Positions 10,571 to 22,957 of a stretch of 64,000 nt of DNA are shown here, piece after piece. The position numbers and the translations under genes were made by a program. The notes beneath the pieces are model-generated. The model searched no databases, was not told the DNA's origin, and saw only the letters and a list, made by a program, of their open reading frames with translations. The DNA comes from Eumeta japonica. Lineage: Eukaryota > Arthropoda > Insecta > Lepidoptera > Psychidae. The DNA is taken from positions 434,001 to 498,000 of the forward strand of contig BGZK01000147.1 in NCBI GenBank assembly GCA_005406025.1, written 5' to 3'. The stretch's first letter is position 1; each line of letters starts with the position of its first letter.

Positions 10571-12179
10571 AATGGTCGGTTTTTCACTGCGCAACGCGTG
10601 GAAGATGAAAAGTTATCATAGAAGAAATTGTGTCACGGGATCAGTGTCAGCTAAACGGTTTATGGCCTCGCTTCGACGGCTCATCATTATAAATCAATTA
10701 ATGGCCCATAACGCACGAGTGTACGACGATTTGAAAATGCTGTTATTTAATTAGATCTGTACTCTTGTACCTTCAGTGATCCGTATCAATTTCGGGAACG
10801 AATGCTTAATAACACAGTCGTATATAACTTTGCCCCTCTTTAGTTTTATATGAAAAAAACATATGTATAAATGATAAGTTCAAAGTGAATAAATTCAAAC
10901 AATGATATCGCTTAAACGTATAACATATTTTTAATTCGTAGGAGATTTAAAAGGATTGCGCAAATAATGTAACAATCAATAAAATATTTAAATATAGACT
11001 AAGAGCAGGTTGCACATAAAAACGTAGTATGTAAGATTCAACAGACGTATTCGTTGTCTGCCAAATGTCAGTCACATTTACGAATTACCTTTCTGTTTTT
11101 GGTGCAATCCGATGTATACTTTTTAGGACGGGTTGCGACAAAAGTAAAAAAGAACCTAATCCGTAAAAAGTAATCTGTAAAATTTGACAGACAATGTATG
11201 AACAATCTGTCAAAGCTTACGGGTTATGTTTACGAATAAAGCTTCTACTTTTAGTGCGACCCGCCTTTAATGCATAATTATCGTATTTACGATACATTTT
11301 CTAATATTGCCACTGTTTAGAGTATTAACAGGATTTTTGGACGAATTAAACTAGAGTTATCTCACCCTAAGTCTGTCGGACGTCGGTGGGAGCTATTAAA
11401 AGAGATTGTGATCACAAAGCCATTGTCTTTCGGTTTTCACGTAAAGAGGGCTCCCACTCGAGAGTCACCCCTTTTTTTTGTATCGGTAAGTTGTTGTCGT
11501 ATTGTGTCAGGTTTTTGTCACCGCCACTGCCAGGACATACCCTCCCATGACGTCATTATTTCAGTGTTTAGGATTTGGACCTCTTGTTCTTCCCTCTGGT
11601 TCGGTGTAGATTGGGAGTGCTAATGCCTGAAGTCACCAAAGCAAAGGTTTTACCTTGGTCTTCAAGGTATGGAACGAGTGGTTCAGTTTGAGTAAAATTA
11701 AAAACCCATTGGTTAATTTTCTCGTAATCGGGATACAAACCCATTCCTTAATTTTTGAAGGCAAAGTTCTTGCTTTCATAAAGCTGTATCGATATAAAAC
11801 CTATCTTTGTATACGAAATAAAATCGAGTTTAAAATATGTACGAGTAATTAAAAAAATTGTAACATTAATTAAATTGATCGATTCCCTTATTTAAGTCTC
11901 GTTAAAAAATATATTCAAAAGTTTGGTGCCACATTAACGCTTGTATTATTAAATTATTAACGAAAGATAAAGTTAAAAGATAACTGTTAGGTAAGAGATA
12001 TTCTCTTTCTATTTGAATATGTTTAGTAATGACAATTGACTGATATTTTTCGCCTTACTTTCTTTCTTACAACATACTAAATAAATGTTATGTTTTAAGT
12101 TTTAAATCTAAGAACACGAACAGCTGTAGAAAGGTATTCATTTACCTTTGAATTTTCTCATAAATAAAATCGCCACGTT
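10571..12179. other. Intergenic DNA, mostly AT-rich
   Basis: A moderately complex patch lies at 11360-11640 with short frames of no recognised product. It may be old transposon DNA. The rest is AT-rich with no RNA gene or repeat identified. Confidence 0.3.
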
Positions 12180-12370
12180 CGTAACTCAAAATGTTAGCGA
12201 AACTAATAATGCTGGACATTTCCCACCAAAACCGCAAGCGGTCATAGATAACATCGATACGGTCAATTTGGACCGATAATCCTAATGGGCGACTCTAACT
12301 AGTGTTGTTCTCAGACACTCCGAGGCGCCACGGGACAACACTATCGCCGTGTGAGATCTGCCCTTACTGA
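12180..12370. promoter_or_regulatory. Candidate enhancer-like island with Runt- and K50-homeodomain-like words
   Basis: Contains TTTCCCACC (Su(H)-like), AAAACCGCAAG (Runt-like) and GATAATCCTAAT (Otd/Bicoid-type TAATCC) within about 90 bp of unique sequence. The clustering suggests an enhancer. Binding and conservation are untested. Confidence 0.3.
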
Positions 12371-13659
12371 ATAATCTGATTATTCTTTGATGCTATTGCT
12401 TGAATCGATTTCGAGTTTTTATTTATTATTACTTATCTCGAACAGTATTTTCTTTAGTCTGTTCCGTTAATATTTTACTCACGTTTCTTAATATAACTTT
12501 ATTTAATATTATTCGCGTATAATTAAATAGATAAATTCGTAATTAATCTTGAATTATAATTTTTTTACTGTTAAATGTAGTTATTTTTTCATTCACGAAT
12601 TGAAACAAATTATGAGTAGTGTTGAGATTTAAGAACACGTAACAAATCACATGTAGGTCGAACCGTGCATTGGCTTTATAAAAATCATATTACCGTTATA
12701 AGAAACTGAGTTAATTAATCGGTAAACTTATTGCTGAATCGTGAACCAAATTCAGAGTCTCAGCATTATTCGAGATGTCGGCGATCGTCTCCTGCGTTGG
12801 GGTCATCTCTGCCGTTTTTTCAATTTTCACGGGGCACACAAAAGAATCACGACATTATGTTTGTAGGCGTGTCATTCATTTGATTAAAATGTGTGCAATA
12901 ATTTTAACACTGAAATGGTATGAGAGAATAGTAAAAAATTGCAAAAAAAAAAGACATTTTTATTTTGCGTATTCGCAGGAATGAACTACTGTCGTAGATG
13001 TAATAGATCGTTGGTCTTAATTTACCCTCGACTTTCGCGGAGAACGAACGCCACCCATTATCGGGCAGAGGACCAAGGATTTGGCAAAGGATCGCACGTG
13101 AACGATTTAGGTCATTATCGGCCCTCTTATCTACCCCGCTTTAATAATGGACACCCATTTGTTTGTTCATCAAGGTAAAAGTCGTAAAGCTCCTGTCCTT
13201 GGCGGTTCTAGTTCAGAATGAAGTAAGATAAGGATGCGTCCTGTAGTAGCGAAAATGGCAGGTCAACCATAAAGTCATGTAGAAAATTAGGTGTTTTTAT
13301 TTTGTCCTGATGAAAAACAACGACCGAAACGTAATTCTTCGATATATTAATGTGTTTATCCAGTTATCGAGTTCGCAAACGCTACGCTAAGTATTAAGGA
13401 TATTACTTTAATTAATTTCCTTAAGTAACTTTTCGTAACTTTAATATTTTAAGGAGAAAAAAAAAGGTCTTTTTTACGTTTTTTGTAGGTATTTCTAATA
13501 AAAATGACTTTAAAATTCAAATGCTTAGATAATACATATTCATTATTTAAGTGCAAACGTATTTTCGAGTTATTGTTCAGAAATCTATAATTGGATAATT
13601 AACATTTATGTACACAATTTTGGTATAGATGCCCAAAATGGTTAAAATAGTTTATTGCG
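12371..13659. other. Intergenic DNA with a complex patch at 12960-13290
   Basis: The patch follows an acceptor-like ATTCGCAG and stays open for about 70 codons. The peptide shows no family features and the segment could equally be noncoding. The remainder is AT-rich. Confidence 0.25.
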
Positions 13660-13920
13660 TGAGGTCCTACATCTCCTTTGAATCAAAACAAAACACTTAA
13701 AAGCTGGTTTTACATAGCCTGACAGAGTACAGCGTCGAGCGCGCATCTGAGATGCGCGCACGCACGCAGTGAATAGCGGGATGTGTGCAGGTGGTCGACA
13801 CACGATACCCCATTGATCCAGAAGCTGCGAGGATAACATCGTGATCCATTTATCTCTGCGCTGAAAAGAAATTCCACACAGGCAACCTCACTCGGCCGCT
13901 AATTATGGTCAAAGATTATT
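13660..13920. promoter_or_regulatory. Candidate cis-regulatory island with a perfect GC palindrome
   Basis: Contains a TCF-like CTCCTTTGAA word near 13674 and a 10-bp-arm palindrome, GCGCGCATCT-G-AGATGCGCGC, at 13739-13759. The complex GC-rich sequence sits between long AT-rich flanks, and no plausible gene covers it. Confidence 0.3.
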
Positions 13921-15091
13921 TATATATATTGACATCTTGAAATAGAACGTATAATAATAGACATAAAAACACAACGTACCTACATTTTACGTATTTACTT
14001 AATTAGGAAACCATTCAATGATAGTTACAATGGAGATATTTTAAAAATAAATCCCCTTTTAGTTATATGTTTTTAAGCAAGTGGTTACCAAAAATTTTTA
14101 CAATATATTGCAGTTCTTTATTCAACATTTTCTTATTAAAAGTCAAAAATGTAATTTTATTAGAAGAATTAATTAATATGTTAAAATAAAAAAGTAAAGC
14201 AATTACTTATATTTGATCGTAACTAAACATAAATAATTCCTTGACTTTCTCTCACATTCTCTTTTTTATAATGTTATAAATTTCGTCATCAGATAAATTG
14301 GGACAGTTCTTAGGGTTTTATATTAAAGTTCGTCCGAAAAACAATATTTAAGATTTTGCACAATATGTACAATTCATTGTAGTTAGATGTTAATAAAAGG
14401 TAAAATTTGCATTTTCTTCTTTTTTTTTAGTTAGTTTTACATTTGTCAGAAATAAGTAAGTACTAAATCCTAGAGATGTAAAAAAAATATAATATATTTT
14501 TATATTTTAATATAAATAATTTAATACGTAAATCCATTCTACATCTAGTATAATCTGTGTACTATCTGATCACTAACTCATCTCTTACGACTTCAAACCA
14601 AACGCTGCGCATGCGACGATTCAATCCGATATGAAAAACGTTTTGTCCTACAGTGAATGTGCGCGCATGTGCTCGCTGCACAAAGGTTTTGCGATGTTTT
14701 GCTCTATTTAATGAAATATTGTCTATGTCGTAATGACTTATGAAAGTACATATACATTGATTAACAGTGTATATGTAAAACAACTAAATTGTCGATTCGA
14801 TTTTTGGTAAATGATGTAAAATCGTGATTATTGTTATTGCAATGCAATTTACATTAAAGAAAAATATACAAAAACTTGAATGGAATTTCTTTATTACCAC
14901 AGTAATATAATTGCAAACGCGGGATACACACAGAAATGTTTAAGGTTGGTACGGAACGTAAATGAAATGTATTGTTATTGTATATATTTCATTCTGATAC
15001 AATGTTGAAAAACTTTTTCATTATTATTACATACTATTTTCTTAGTTTCATTATAAATATGTTTTATTTTGTTGGTCTTCTGTGTTGCCAG
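13921..15091. other. AT-rich DNA with a small complex patch near 14560-14720
   Basis: The patch (ACGCTGCGCATGCGACG and neighbours) resembles the other islands on a smaller scale. From 14972 an open frame runs into the candidate exon at 15092. Its first 40 codons are mostly Phe/Ile/Leu/Tyr and look like intron read-through. Confidence 0.3.
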
Positions 15092-15256
15092 ATAAAACCA
15101 GTGCCTCTGCACAGATACGAGGTTAGGGCATTAAAAGCAGCTGATCTAAAATTTGAAACGCATTTCAATTGTGTAGGCGTAACCTATATAGATAACTTGG
15201 AAACAGATGACGACGTACGGGAAGGTTCTGCATCGAGTACGCATGCTCAGGAATGA
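15092..15256 (+). CDS. Candidate 3'-terminal exon of an unidentified gene or old element
   Basis: A pyrimidine-rich acceptor (TCTTCTGTGTTGCCAG, ending 15091) is followed by 54 codons and a TGA. The peptide has protein-like composition, with the segment PLHRYEVRALKAADLKFETH and then an acidic LETDDDVRE. It is not recognised. The frame upstream of the acceptor is hydrophobic and AT-driven, which supports starting the exon here. The last codons (from about residue 44) lie inside an inverted duplication, so the original C-terminus may have been altered. No upstream exon was found. Confidence 0.35.
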   Translation: MKPVPLHRYEVRALKAADLKFETHFNCVGVTYIDNLETDDDVREGSASSTHAQE

Positions 15257-15279
15257 CATGCGTACTCGATGCAGAACCT
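15223..15279. repeat. Perfect 23-bp foldback overlapping the end of a candidate exon
   Basis: Arms 15223-15245 and 15257-15279 are exact reverse complements with an 11-nt loop (15246-15256). The left arm encodes the end of the open frame, so the right arm is an inverted copy of coding-like sequence placed just after the stop. A local template switch would produce this. Confidence 0.9.
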
Positions 15280-16199
15280 ATTATGAATTCCTGTAATTTA
15301 GGGTGGGGGCGGGAGGAGGAGCGACATGGTAAGGGCACAGGATGGTCAGGTCAAGCGCAGTGCACTGGTTTAGTAGTAATATGCTAAGGCAACGTCGACT
15401 TTCTGGCTAACATTAATATAATGTGATTTGGATTTCAAAAAGTCACACGTTAATTAGCTGCAGCATATAACATTATCTTCCTTGATAAACAGATTTATTG
15501 TGTTTATTCCGTATAATAAAAGTTCTAACACTCCTGCCAATATACGCTCTACCCACTGTACAGCCTTCCGTATATAACTTTGTTGTACGATTGTTGGTAA
15601 TTTTCTGCATCAAAAATAAATAAATAAACAATTTAAAATATTTTCTATAAAATTTTGAATATTAGTTAACCTAAGTTTTGTGTAATAAAGAACATATTGA
15701 AGTAATTAGCATCACGTTTGTACGTTCTAGTAAAAAATTCCATAAAATGAAAACTAATTTCTCCAAATTTTAAAGTCCTTAGGAAAGAAATTTGGAGTTT
15801 GAACTAAAGTCGCGTAAAAAATATAGTATTTACGTATCTCTTGTCTTAAATAATACAAATATAGTAGCTTTGCTGTTACAAATATAGTTTAGATAAAAAC
15901 TCTTAATACTTAGTTACCTACCAAAGTAACACTTTTTTTGAAGAAGTGCGAGAAAAGGGTTAATAACTTTTAGTGACATTATACAATTTGGGAGAGGAAT
16001 GAATTTGTTTAGTTAACAATGATTACCTGTTTTGAAATTTTTCGAATGGTGTCACATCTTACGAAATGGAAATATTATGACGTTGTGTATGTACCATATG
16101 AAGAAAATGCATTATTAATCTCTTTACGTACATTAAAGTCGTTGCAATAAGTGATTGTCCTATTAAATTACTCACCAAGCCCTATTATTAATTTTATGT
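15280..16199. other. AT-rich intergenic DNA, nothing recognised
   Basis: A short G-rich patch near 15300-15360 (GGGTGGGGGCGGGAGGAGG) is the only departure from AT-rich background. Confidence 0.35.
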
Positions 16200-16560
16200 T
16201 GCAGCTTAAGGAAAAGTCAATAAAAGAGAATAATAATTTACGACTGCCACGTGTACGTACCCGTATGGTTTTCTAACGTCTCAGCAGGTAATTGCATTAG
16301 GTTTCAGCAAACAGCGCAGGCGCATTTCCATTCCTCCATTATCCATAAGCTATTAATTCCTAGATTATGACCGGCCTAGAGTATAGGGGCTCGCAATTTT
16401 TGTAGCAGCTGCAATCCCGAGTATCTCTGCAAAAACTTCAGTAAAAGCCACCTGCGCCGGCGCGGCGGACGCGGCGCCCGCGCATGCAACTTTCCGCATA
16501 TGACCCGCTTCTGATTTTAATTAAAGATCGATAGCTTTAATAGCCGTAGCGGTTAGGTAT
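16200..16560. promoter_or_regulatory. Candidate cis-regulatory island with E-boxes and homeodomain words
   Basis: Includes GGTAATTGCATTAGG, AAGCTATTAATTCC, a CAGCTG E-box (in TAGCAGCTGCAATC), a CACCTG E-box and a CpG-rich core near 16450-16490. It covers 360 bp of unique sequence without an open frame. Inferred from motif density. Confidence 0.35.
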
Positions 16561-17930
16561 GGAATGTAACTATGTGGAAGTCATATAGTAAGAGTTGTAG
16601 TGTTAAGGAGTGTAAATAGGAAAGGCGATAAAATTTGCATAAAAAAAAATTATAAATGATGAATACAAGGAAATCATTTAATATTTCGCTTTAAATGTAA
16701 ATAATTTCGTTATTTAACCACGATTAAATAATATTGTAATTAATAACGTGATTTGAATGTATCTTTTAGAGTATTCGTCCTTGTTTTTTTTTTAAAGAGA
16801 GTTAACCTTCAATACATCACGCGCTTCAAGCTTTTGTATGTCCATCTGCAGTACATGAATTCCGAAAGCGATGAAAAAATCTCTGCTGATTCTTATCGAA
16901 AATTAATGTGGTTCTTAGCCCTGTTTGATAGCATTTGACTAGTTCTCATCTAGATATCTTTCTTATAATTCTGTAGAGATTTGTATTTTGAAGGTCTTAC
17001 AACTTACAATAAACAGTAATGAACGTACTCTCGATTTAATGAAAGGAAAACACATGAAAAAAATTCCTAGATTTCTTAGTGAATAGTTATAAAAATATTA
17101 AAAAAATAATCACTCGGAACCTGTATTAGTACATATTTTAACAAAGGAGAGCATTAGTATGAGAGGGTTTCCGCAGCACTTAAAAAAGCACTGCCTTATC
17201 TCAACAACTACTACAGTTGAAAACTAAAAGTTAGCGCGTTGTTTGATTACCATAATGACTACCATGGCCTGGCTACGTTACTATATGTAGAAAGTTTGTA
17301 CACTATTTCAAGATGTAACACGTTGTGTTGTTAAAAAAATAAATCGACTGAAATATTGTTTTATATGTATAATATTTAAAACGGCGATGGCGAGTTTTAA
17401 AGAGTGTTGCCAAAAAACGGAAGGTACGCATTGCAGTTCGAATCTTACGTGGGGCTAATTGACCGATTGATAATTTGAGGCCAATCAAACTATTCGCTGT
17501 GAATTTCAGATAGCAAGCTAAACGTCTTGAACGTTGTTCCGTATCAGTGATAACAAATTGTCTGAAGCTTTAATCCGTATTGTGCCAGTATGGACCGCTC
17601 AAATTACACGTCCTTTGATATGAAATAAAGAGACGGTGGAAAGGGCTTTAGCAGTGCAGTGGTAAAAATCCTGCAAAACATATTGTACCCTCACTCACAC
17701 GAGTTTCTTTTAAGGACAAGGCAACAGATTTGTGTCTGCGCTGATCCAATGCGACTCTTTGAAGATTTTGGATGCAGTTTTCTTGTGTGTTCCTTCCGCT
17801 GTTAATGACGATCCTGTTTTGAAAATTTCAAAATAAACATTTTGTGAAGTACGTACAAAGACAAAAATGTAAGATCCAACGAAAACATAAAGAAATTGTG
17901 TGTGTCAACTTCGACGTGAGACTGGATTAC
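16561..17930. other. Mostly AT-rich intergenic DNA
   Basis: Moderately complex sequence at 17380-17800 has no recognised domain or repeat signature. Otherwise AT-rich. Confidence 0.3.
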
Positions 17931-18030
17931 CCTTTTTTTTCCTGGCAACATTGGGATTCGAATCCACGCCTGGGAAGTGAGTGGTACCTTAAACCAGCGA
18001 CTTGGAACGTTCGCCCACGCTACCAATGAA
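17931..18030 (-). repeat. tRNA-derived SINE fragment with A-tail
   Basis: On the minus strand an A-box-like TGGTAGCGTGG (18015-18025) is followed about 60 bp later by a perfect B-box, GGATTCGAATCC (17954-17965). An A-run then follows (T run on + at 17933-17940). Spacing and order match a tRNA-derived SINE head. Acceptor-stem pairing is absent, so it is not a functional tRNA. Confidence 0.55.
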
Positions 18031-18839
18031 CTTAGTGTTAAAAATATTAATAGCGATCAAATCCGTGTAAAAAAAAAATACGATATAAGTTAACGCTTGT
18101 ATTTTCACTCATAAAATTTCCATACTGGGCGCTTTATATGAAAATCGATTCTTAACGAGTAAACTCCAATAAATTTTGAAATAATTAAAATCAATTACAA
18201 TAATACACGTATTTTGTAGATATATAAACTGGTAGTAATACTTCGTTAATTTTTTAGACTTTGGCTCACTATCCACGGAGACGTTGCTGTACAGGCACGT
18301 ATTCTTCACTGTACGCATGTTGCTGCCGGCAACAACTCATCTTCCGTGGACGCTTCCGTGGACAGTGAATTCCGTGGACATTTTTTTTTCTGCATGCTCT
18401 CATGTACAGCAGTAAAAGTCAGGTGTGGCAGATGAAATGTGAAAGAAGAAACGATATCATTGAGATGTGGTCCTGGCACAGCTTCATTCTGTGGAAGATG
18501 CTTGCAGAAGTTGATGTTGAAATAGTGATGTGAGAGAATCGTATAGTTTCAAAAAATATACATATATATGTGTTAATTATTTATGTACATATATTTTAAG
18601 TTATTACATTCCGCTGGCCATCATAAAGTTGTACTTTAAATAAGTTATAGATTGATGTCATAGATTTCTGAACCTAGTTAAGAATACGTCCTAGCTATTA
18701 CTGGAAACCGGATCTATACTTGTTTTGCAATATTTGTTGCTTACCTGTGCAATAAAATAATGACTAGAAATAGTAATTTTGCAGTGAAATAAACGTTATG
18801 TAAATTTATTTTAAATCGGTCGTTACACTGCTTTTCGCA
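18031..18839. other. AT-rich DNA with three spaced copies of TTCCGTGGAC
   Basis: TTCCGTGGAC occurs at 18342-18351, 18354-18363 and 18370-18379 (starts 12 and 16 bp apart). A related reverse-oriented ATCCACGGA lies near 18270. The rest of the stretch is AT-rich with nothing else recognised. Confidence 0.4.
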
Positions 18840-19120
18840 GGGTTCTAATAAAGTTGCAACACACATCTGTATAGTTTTATAGCCGTAAACGGATTAATTG
18901 GATGTGCATCGGCGCATATCCTATTATGGCGACAAAGCAAAAAGTGGTTATTCCTGTTCGAAATCAAATCGCGACATGTCCGGCCACCGTCCACGTGGTG
19001 GCGCCACCTGTTGGCTATATACAGCGCAATCAGCACGCGCATCTGCGCGGATGTTACGTTGTGCCTCGGTGTTAATGAACTGCTTAAGAGTATCGACTGA
19101 GAAACTTGAGTTTTAGCGTG
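18840..19120. promoter_or_regulatory. Candidate cis-regulatory island
   Basis: Complex sequence with a GGATTAATTGG homeodomain word, a CACGTGG E-box and a CCACCTGTTGG E-box/Snail-type site within about 130 bp. Open frames overlap on both strands and none has protein features. Inferred only. Confidence 0.3.
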
Positions 19121-19630
19121 TATGCGTTTTCTCCCTTGTAAGTAAAATAAAGAGCAAAAATTGTCATTGTTCAGTAATATTTTATGGTAGGAAATACAGA
19201 TAAATAAACGAGATATAAATTTTTCAAAATTTATTCATTAATAATGCTCACTACATTTTTACAGCATCGACGGCGATATAAATGATTTTAGAATTTTTTT
19301 ACAAGGAATTAAAAATTGGGATACAAGTAAAATACTTTGCATAGATGTTTTCATCATGTTCATAATTATTTGTACTTTGTATACTGAAAGTATGTTTATG
19401 ACAGCAACAATATATTAGCGTAAGTGACATCTTCACAAACGTTTAGATAAAATCTAATAATGTTACAGACTGGCCAACAAAAGCAATAAGGTTAAATACA
19501 TGTCAATTGAATGAGTATTTTTTTGGATTACGTATTTTAAAGGTTTCTTTTGAGGGATAGGCATAAATCAATAAAAATAAGATCAATAAGAATACCTATA
19601 AAAAAATAAATTATCAACATTATTTAATTT

Positions 19631-20430
19631 AAAAATACCGGTCAATTGCGGCCACGCGCAGTTTAGGGTTCTGTATTTACCCGACATAATATGCAAACTT
19701 AGAAGGGGGAATTTTGTTTGATACCATGAACCTACTAATTGAGTTGAGGGTTTAACGGCTAATAACGTCTAAAAACGGGCCCACATAGGACGAGCGTTAG
19801 TGAATAATGATTAATGAGTGACATTTCCATAATTTTACATGTTTGATAAACTTATATCTACTACCTATTTTACACAACCAACTTTTCTACTACTATTCTA
19901 AGTAATTTTCAATAGAACTTATACAAAATTTTGCTTTTCATTTTCGACGTACATTGTATAAGTTAGTCGACTATTACGCATTAACTTGTAAAGCCTACTT
20001 AGCTGTGCTAGTTTTCTTTTTAAATTCGACTTATATGTTACCGTCGTGATTTTTTCACATAACCAAGAATAATCATTAATCTGTCTACATTTGACTAACA
20101 AAAATTAAAACTTTAAAGCTTAATGTTTTGTAAACGGATACCCAAATCGAAAAATAATCCTCGCTGACCCGTAATAATTTGAATGAGCTACAAAATGGTA
20201 CCCCATGCCATGGGATAAACAAGGAAAAAAACCATCCCCACTTTTCTTGCGTCTAGGGGAAGTATCCCAATAAAATATTTTTCAAGATTTTATTCTGCCA
20301 CTTTGACGGCGTATACTCATGCCAAATTATAGCCTTCTAGTACAGAGTCTTTGAGCTAAGCTGCGGACGGATGGACGGACGGATATGACAAAACTACAAG
20401 GTTTCTTGTTGACTACTGAATTCTAAAAAC
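19631..20430 (+). repeat. Degenerate dispersed repeat, family A (about 800 bp)
   Basis: The 5' end (TACCGGTCAATTGCGGCC, then AGGGTTCTGTA) and the 3' end (CGGACGGATGGACGGACGG at 20364-20382, ending ATTCTAAAAAC) match, in order and spacing, the second copy at 25832-26668. I recall this layout as a very common lepidopteran noncoding repeat. It is AT-rich between the ends, with no coding capacity of its own. Confidence 0.5.
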
Positions 20431-21654
20431 ACGTACACTACTCTTGAAATATAAAAATAAAGAGCTAAGTAAAACATCACACGAATAACCAATAAATATG
20501 GATATGCGTTATTGTTAGCTTTGAGTTTCTGCAATTTTCTGCATTATAGATAATAATAGGCTTAGCATAAATTAAAATGCACTTTTCTATTCGCACGATA
20601 TGCAATTACAATTAGTTTAAAAACCTCGCATCGGTGATGTATGCTTAAAAATTGCAGGTTATCATACAAAATATTGTGATGTTTCATTTTACTGGAACAT
20701 TATCGTGAAAATTGTTTTTTAGCGGAACCAAAAAGAATGTAACACAATAATTGGACATAATTTTACACACCGAGAGCTTCTCCAGAACTGCTGAATCTAT
20801 CTTGGAAATTGTTTACTGCTAAAATAAATATGATTCTGTATTTTGATTGCAATAACATTAGCGGTAACCATAATCTATATTAATTGACATTATTCATTAA
20901 ACTACCATAATTTCTATTCAAAGTCGTGACACGCAGGCACTCAGTTGTGGTTTCATAAACTCTTTGAAACCACGCATAAGAGTTTTAATTAAAAAAAAAG
21001 TTTAAATTTTTAAAAAGTTATTTAGGTTACATATAAGGATTTAAAACGTCTTGGGTGTGAAGTGTTTTTGATGTCTCTGATTTTAAAATGCTAGCTGCAG
21101 ATGTAATATAATTAGTAAGGAAAAAACAAAATCGTAAATCGTTATTTAACTCTTTTTAAAAACTACTTAAAATTTGGGAAATTTCAATGATATGCCTCTT
21201 ACCCACAATGTTAAAGCCATGTGCCTATCTTAATACTTAAAAAACCTAGGAGAGAAAAGACATTTTTAAAATATCCATTAAAATAATTAGACTGATATAT
21301 CAAGTTTATAAAATACAAACAACAGTTAAAATTTCAGTAAATACGCCATTGATCGTATAACAGTTTAGTTTATCTATATTTCGCTTGTTCTAAATAAAGA
21401 AGGTTAATTAGGTAGGAGACATTTAAATTTATTATAGCTGGCCACTGAAAACTAAAATAAAAAAAATATATTAAATTTAAAAAAGTGGAACTCTTTGCCA
21501 ACCTTATTATGTGACTATATTAGTTTATCATTTGTTTTTAAAAATTGGCGGCAAAAAGAAACTTTTTTGTTTAATGTCAACATGAATTTAACGTGAGAAA
21601 ATTTTCGTGTAATTATTTTCTATGACTTTCGTTACCATTTAAGTCAACAAGAAA
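20431..21654. other. AT-rich intergenic DNA, nothing recognised
   Basis: Long AT-rich stretch between a dispersed repeat and a mariner remnant. No terminal inverted repeat for the mariner was found by eye. Confidence 0.4.
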
Positions 21655-22605
21655 GTTATAACAGACTTCGATTGGCCTTTTGTGATAAAGCTCCATCGCT
21701 TGTTAATGTTTATGACTGGTTTAACAAGTACAAACGTGGTCGCATTAATCTCGCGATCTGTGTGAGGGACGGCCTTCTACGGCGAATGAAAACAACATTA
21801 AGTGCTGTGCGGCTCATGATAGAGACTGACAAAAAAGTGACCTATCAGAAGAATCGGACAAACTTAGGCATCGGTATGAGTCAAGAACACAACATCTTTC
21901 ATGAATATTTAGCGGTCGAGAAGCTCTATACTCGGTGGATACCTCATAATTTGACCGACGCTCAAAAACATCATCGAGTTAATTGGTACTGCAAATTGAT
22001 GCGAAGATTTGGCGGTGATGATTCAAATGCTCCATACGACATCTTTACAAGTGGCGAAAGCTCCATTTACTATTATGTTTTCGAAACCAAAAGGTAGTCT
22101 GCTCAGTGGGTTCCTTTTGAGGAGTAACCCACTAAGTAAAACGAAGTCGAAGCATCGGAAATTAGATGTTGGCCTCTTTCTTAGGAATGACAAGTCCTTA
22201 TGCAACAGTGAAATAGTCACTGCAGACCGGTACACTAAAGATTGTTTGCCTCTTATTTAGGAAAAAGTTCAGGAAAAACTACCTCGCAGTACCTCCTTTA
22301 TCATGACGACACCTCACCATATACCGACAGACAAGCAACTACCTATTTGGAGACGTTAGATATGTAAATACTGGCTCGCTCGCCTTACCGCCCCGATTTT
22401 GCATCATGCGACTTTTATATATCTCCTAAAATAAAATAAAAAATGAAGAAAAGTGGTTTACGGACGCCGAGGTAGCATTGGCAGCATATGAAAATGTCAT
22501 CGAAGCGACCTCTAAGTGCGGGTGGGCAAAGTGTTTCTCTCAGTGGTTCCATCGAATACAGCGATGCATTGATTCCAACGGACACTATTTTGAAAAATAA
22601 TAACA
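21655..22605 (+). pseudogene. Decayed mariner (Tc1/mariner) transposase
   Basis: The first open part (21672-22097) keeps the helix-turn-helix neighbourhood and the signature WIPHNLTDAQKHHRV (the mariner WVPHeL motif). After it the reading frame is broken by stops and shifts, though family words continue: WVPFEE near 22110, YHDD near 22305, YRPDFASCDF near 22390. The first catalytic aspartate, expected in the TGDE motif, is replaced (TSGE). The second and third aspartates are still legible. An intact protein would be about 345 residues. This copy is dead. Confidence 0.85.
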
Positions 22606-22900
22606 ATAAAAATAACTTGCTAGTTTACTCGGTTTTTTATTTTCTAAGGACTTTCAAATTGACTCACGCATTTGTATCAGTCTCTGTTATATAAATTATT
22701 AAAGTCTTGCTCTTAGTGATTGGTGTTCGAGTAGTCACCGATATGTTTTCTATGACATTCGTGTAACTGATAAGGTTCAAGTACTCCAATTTCAAATATT
22801 ACTATGAGAGAGTGTGCTTTTGCAGTACGGTAGCAAGAACTCCAGTATTAATGCTATAAAGTTCAAATTTATATTTGATGATTTCCGCAAATTAGTGTGA
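22606..22900. other. AT-rich flank of the mariner remnant
   Basis: No distinct feature. The element's 3' inverted repeat was not recognised. Confidence 0.3.
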
Positions 22901-22957
22901 GAATGTGTAAGAACAATCATCAAGATCGTTAATCTTGATGATTGCTCTTACATATTC
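22901..22957. repeat. Near-perfect 26-bp foldback, 5-nt loop
   Basis: Arms 22901-22926 and 22932-22957 match over 24 of 26 positions, with loop CGTTA. The core is CAATCATCAAGAT/ATCTTGATGATTG. The two mismatches are transitions, so one would become a G-U pair in an RNA read from either strand. Confidence 0.85.
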
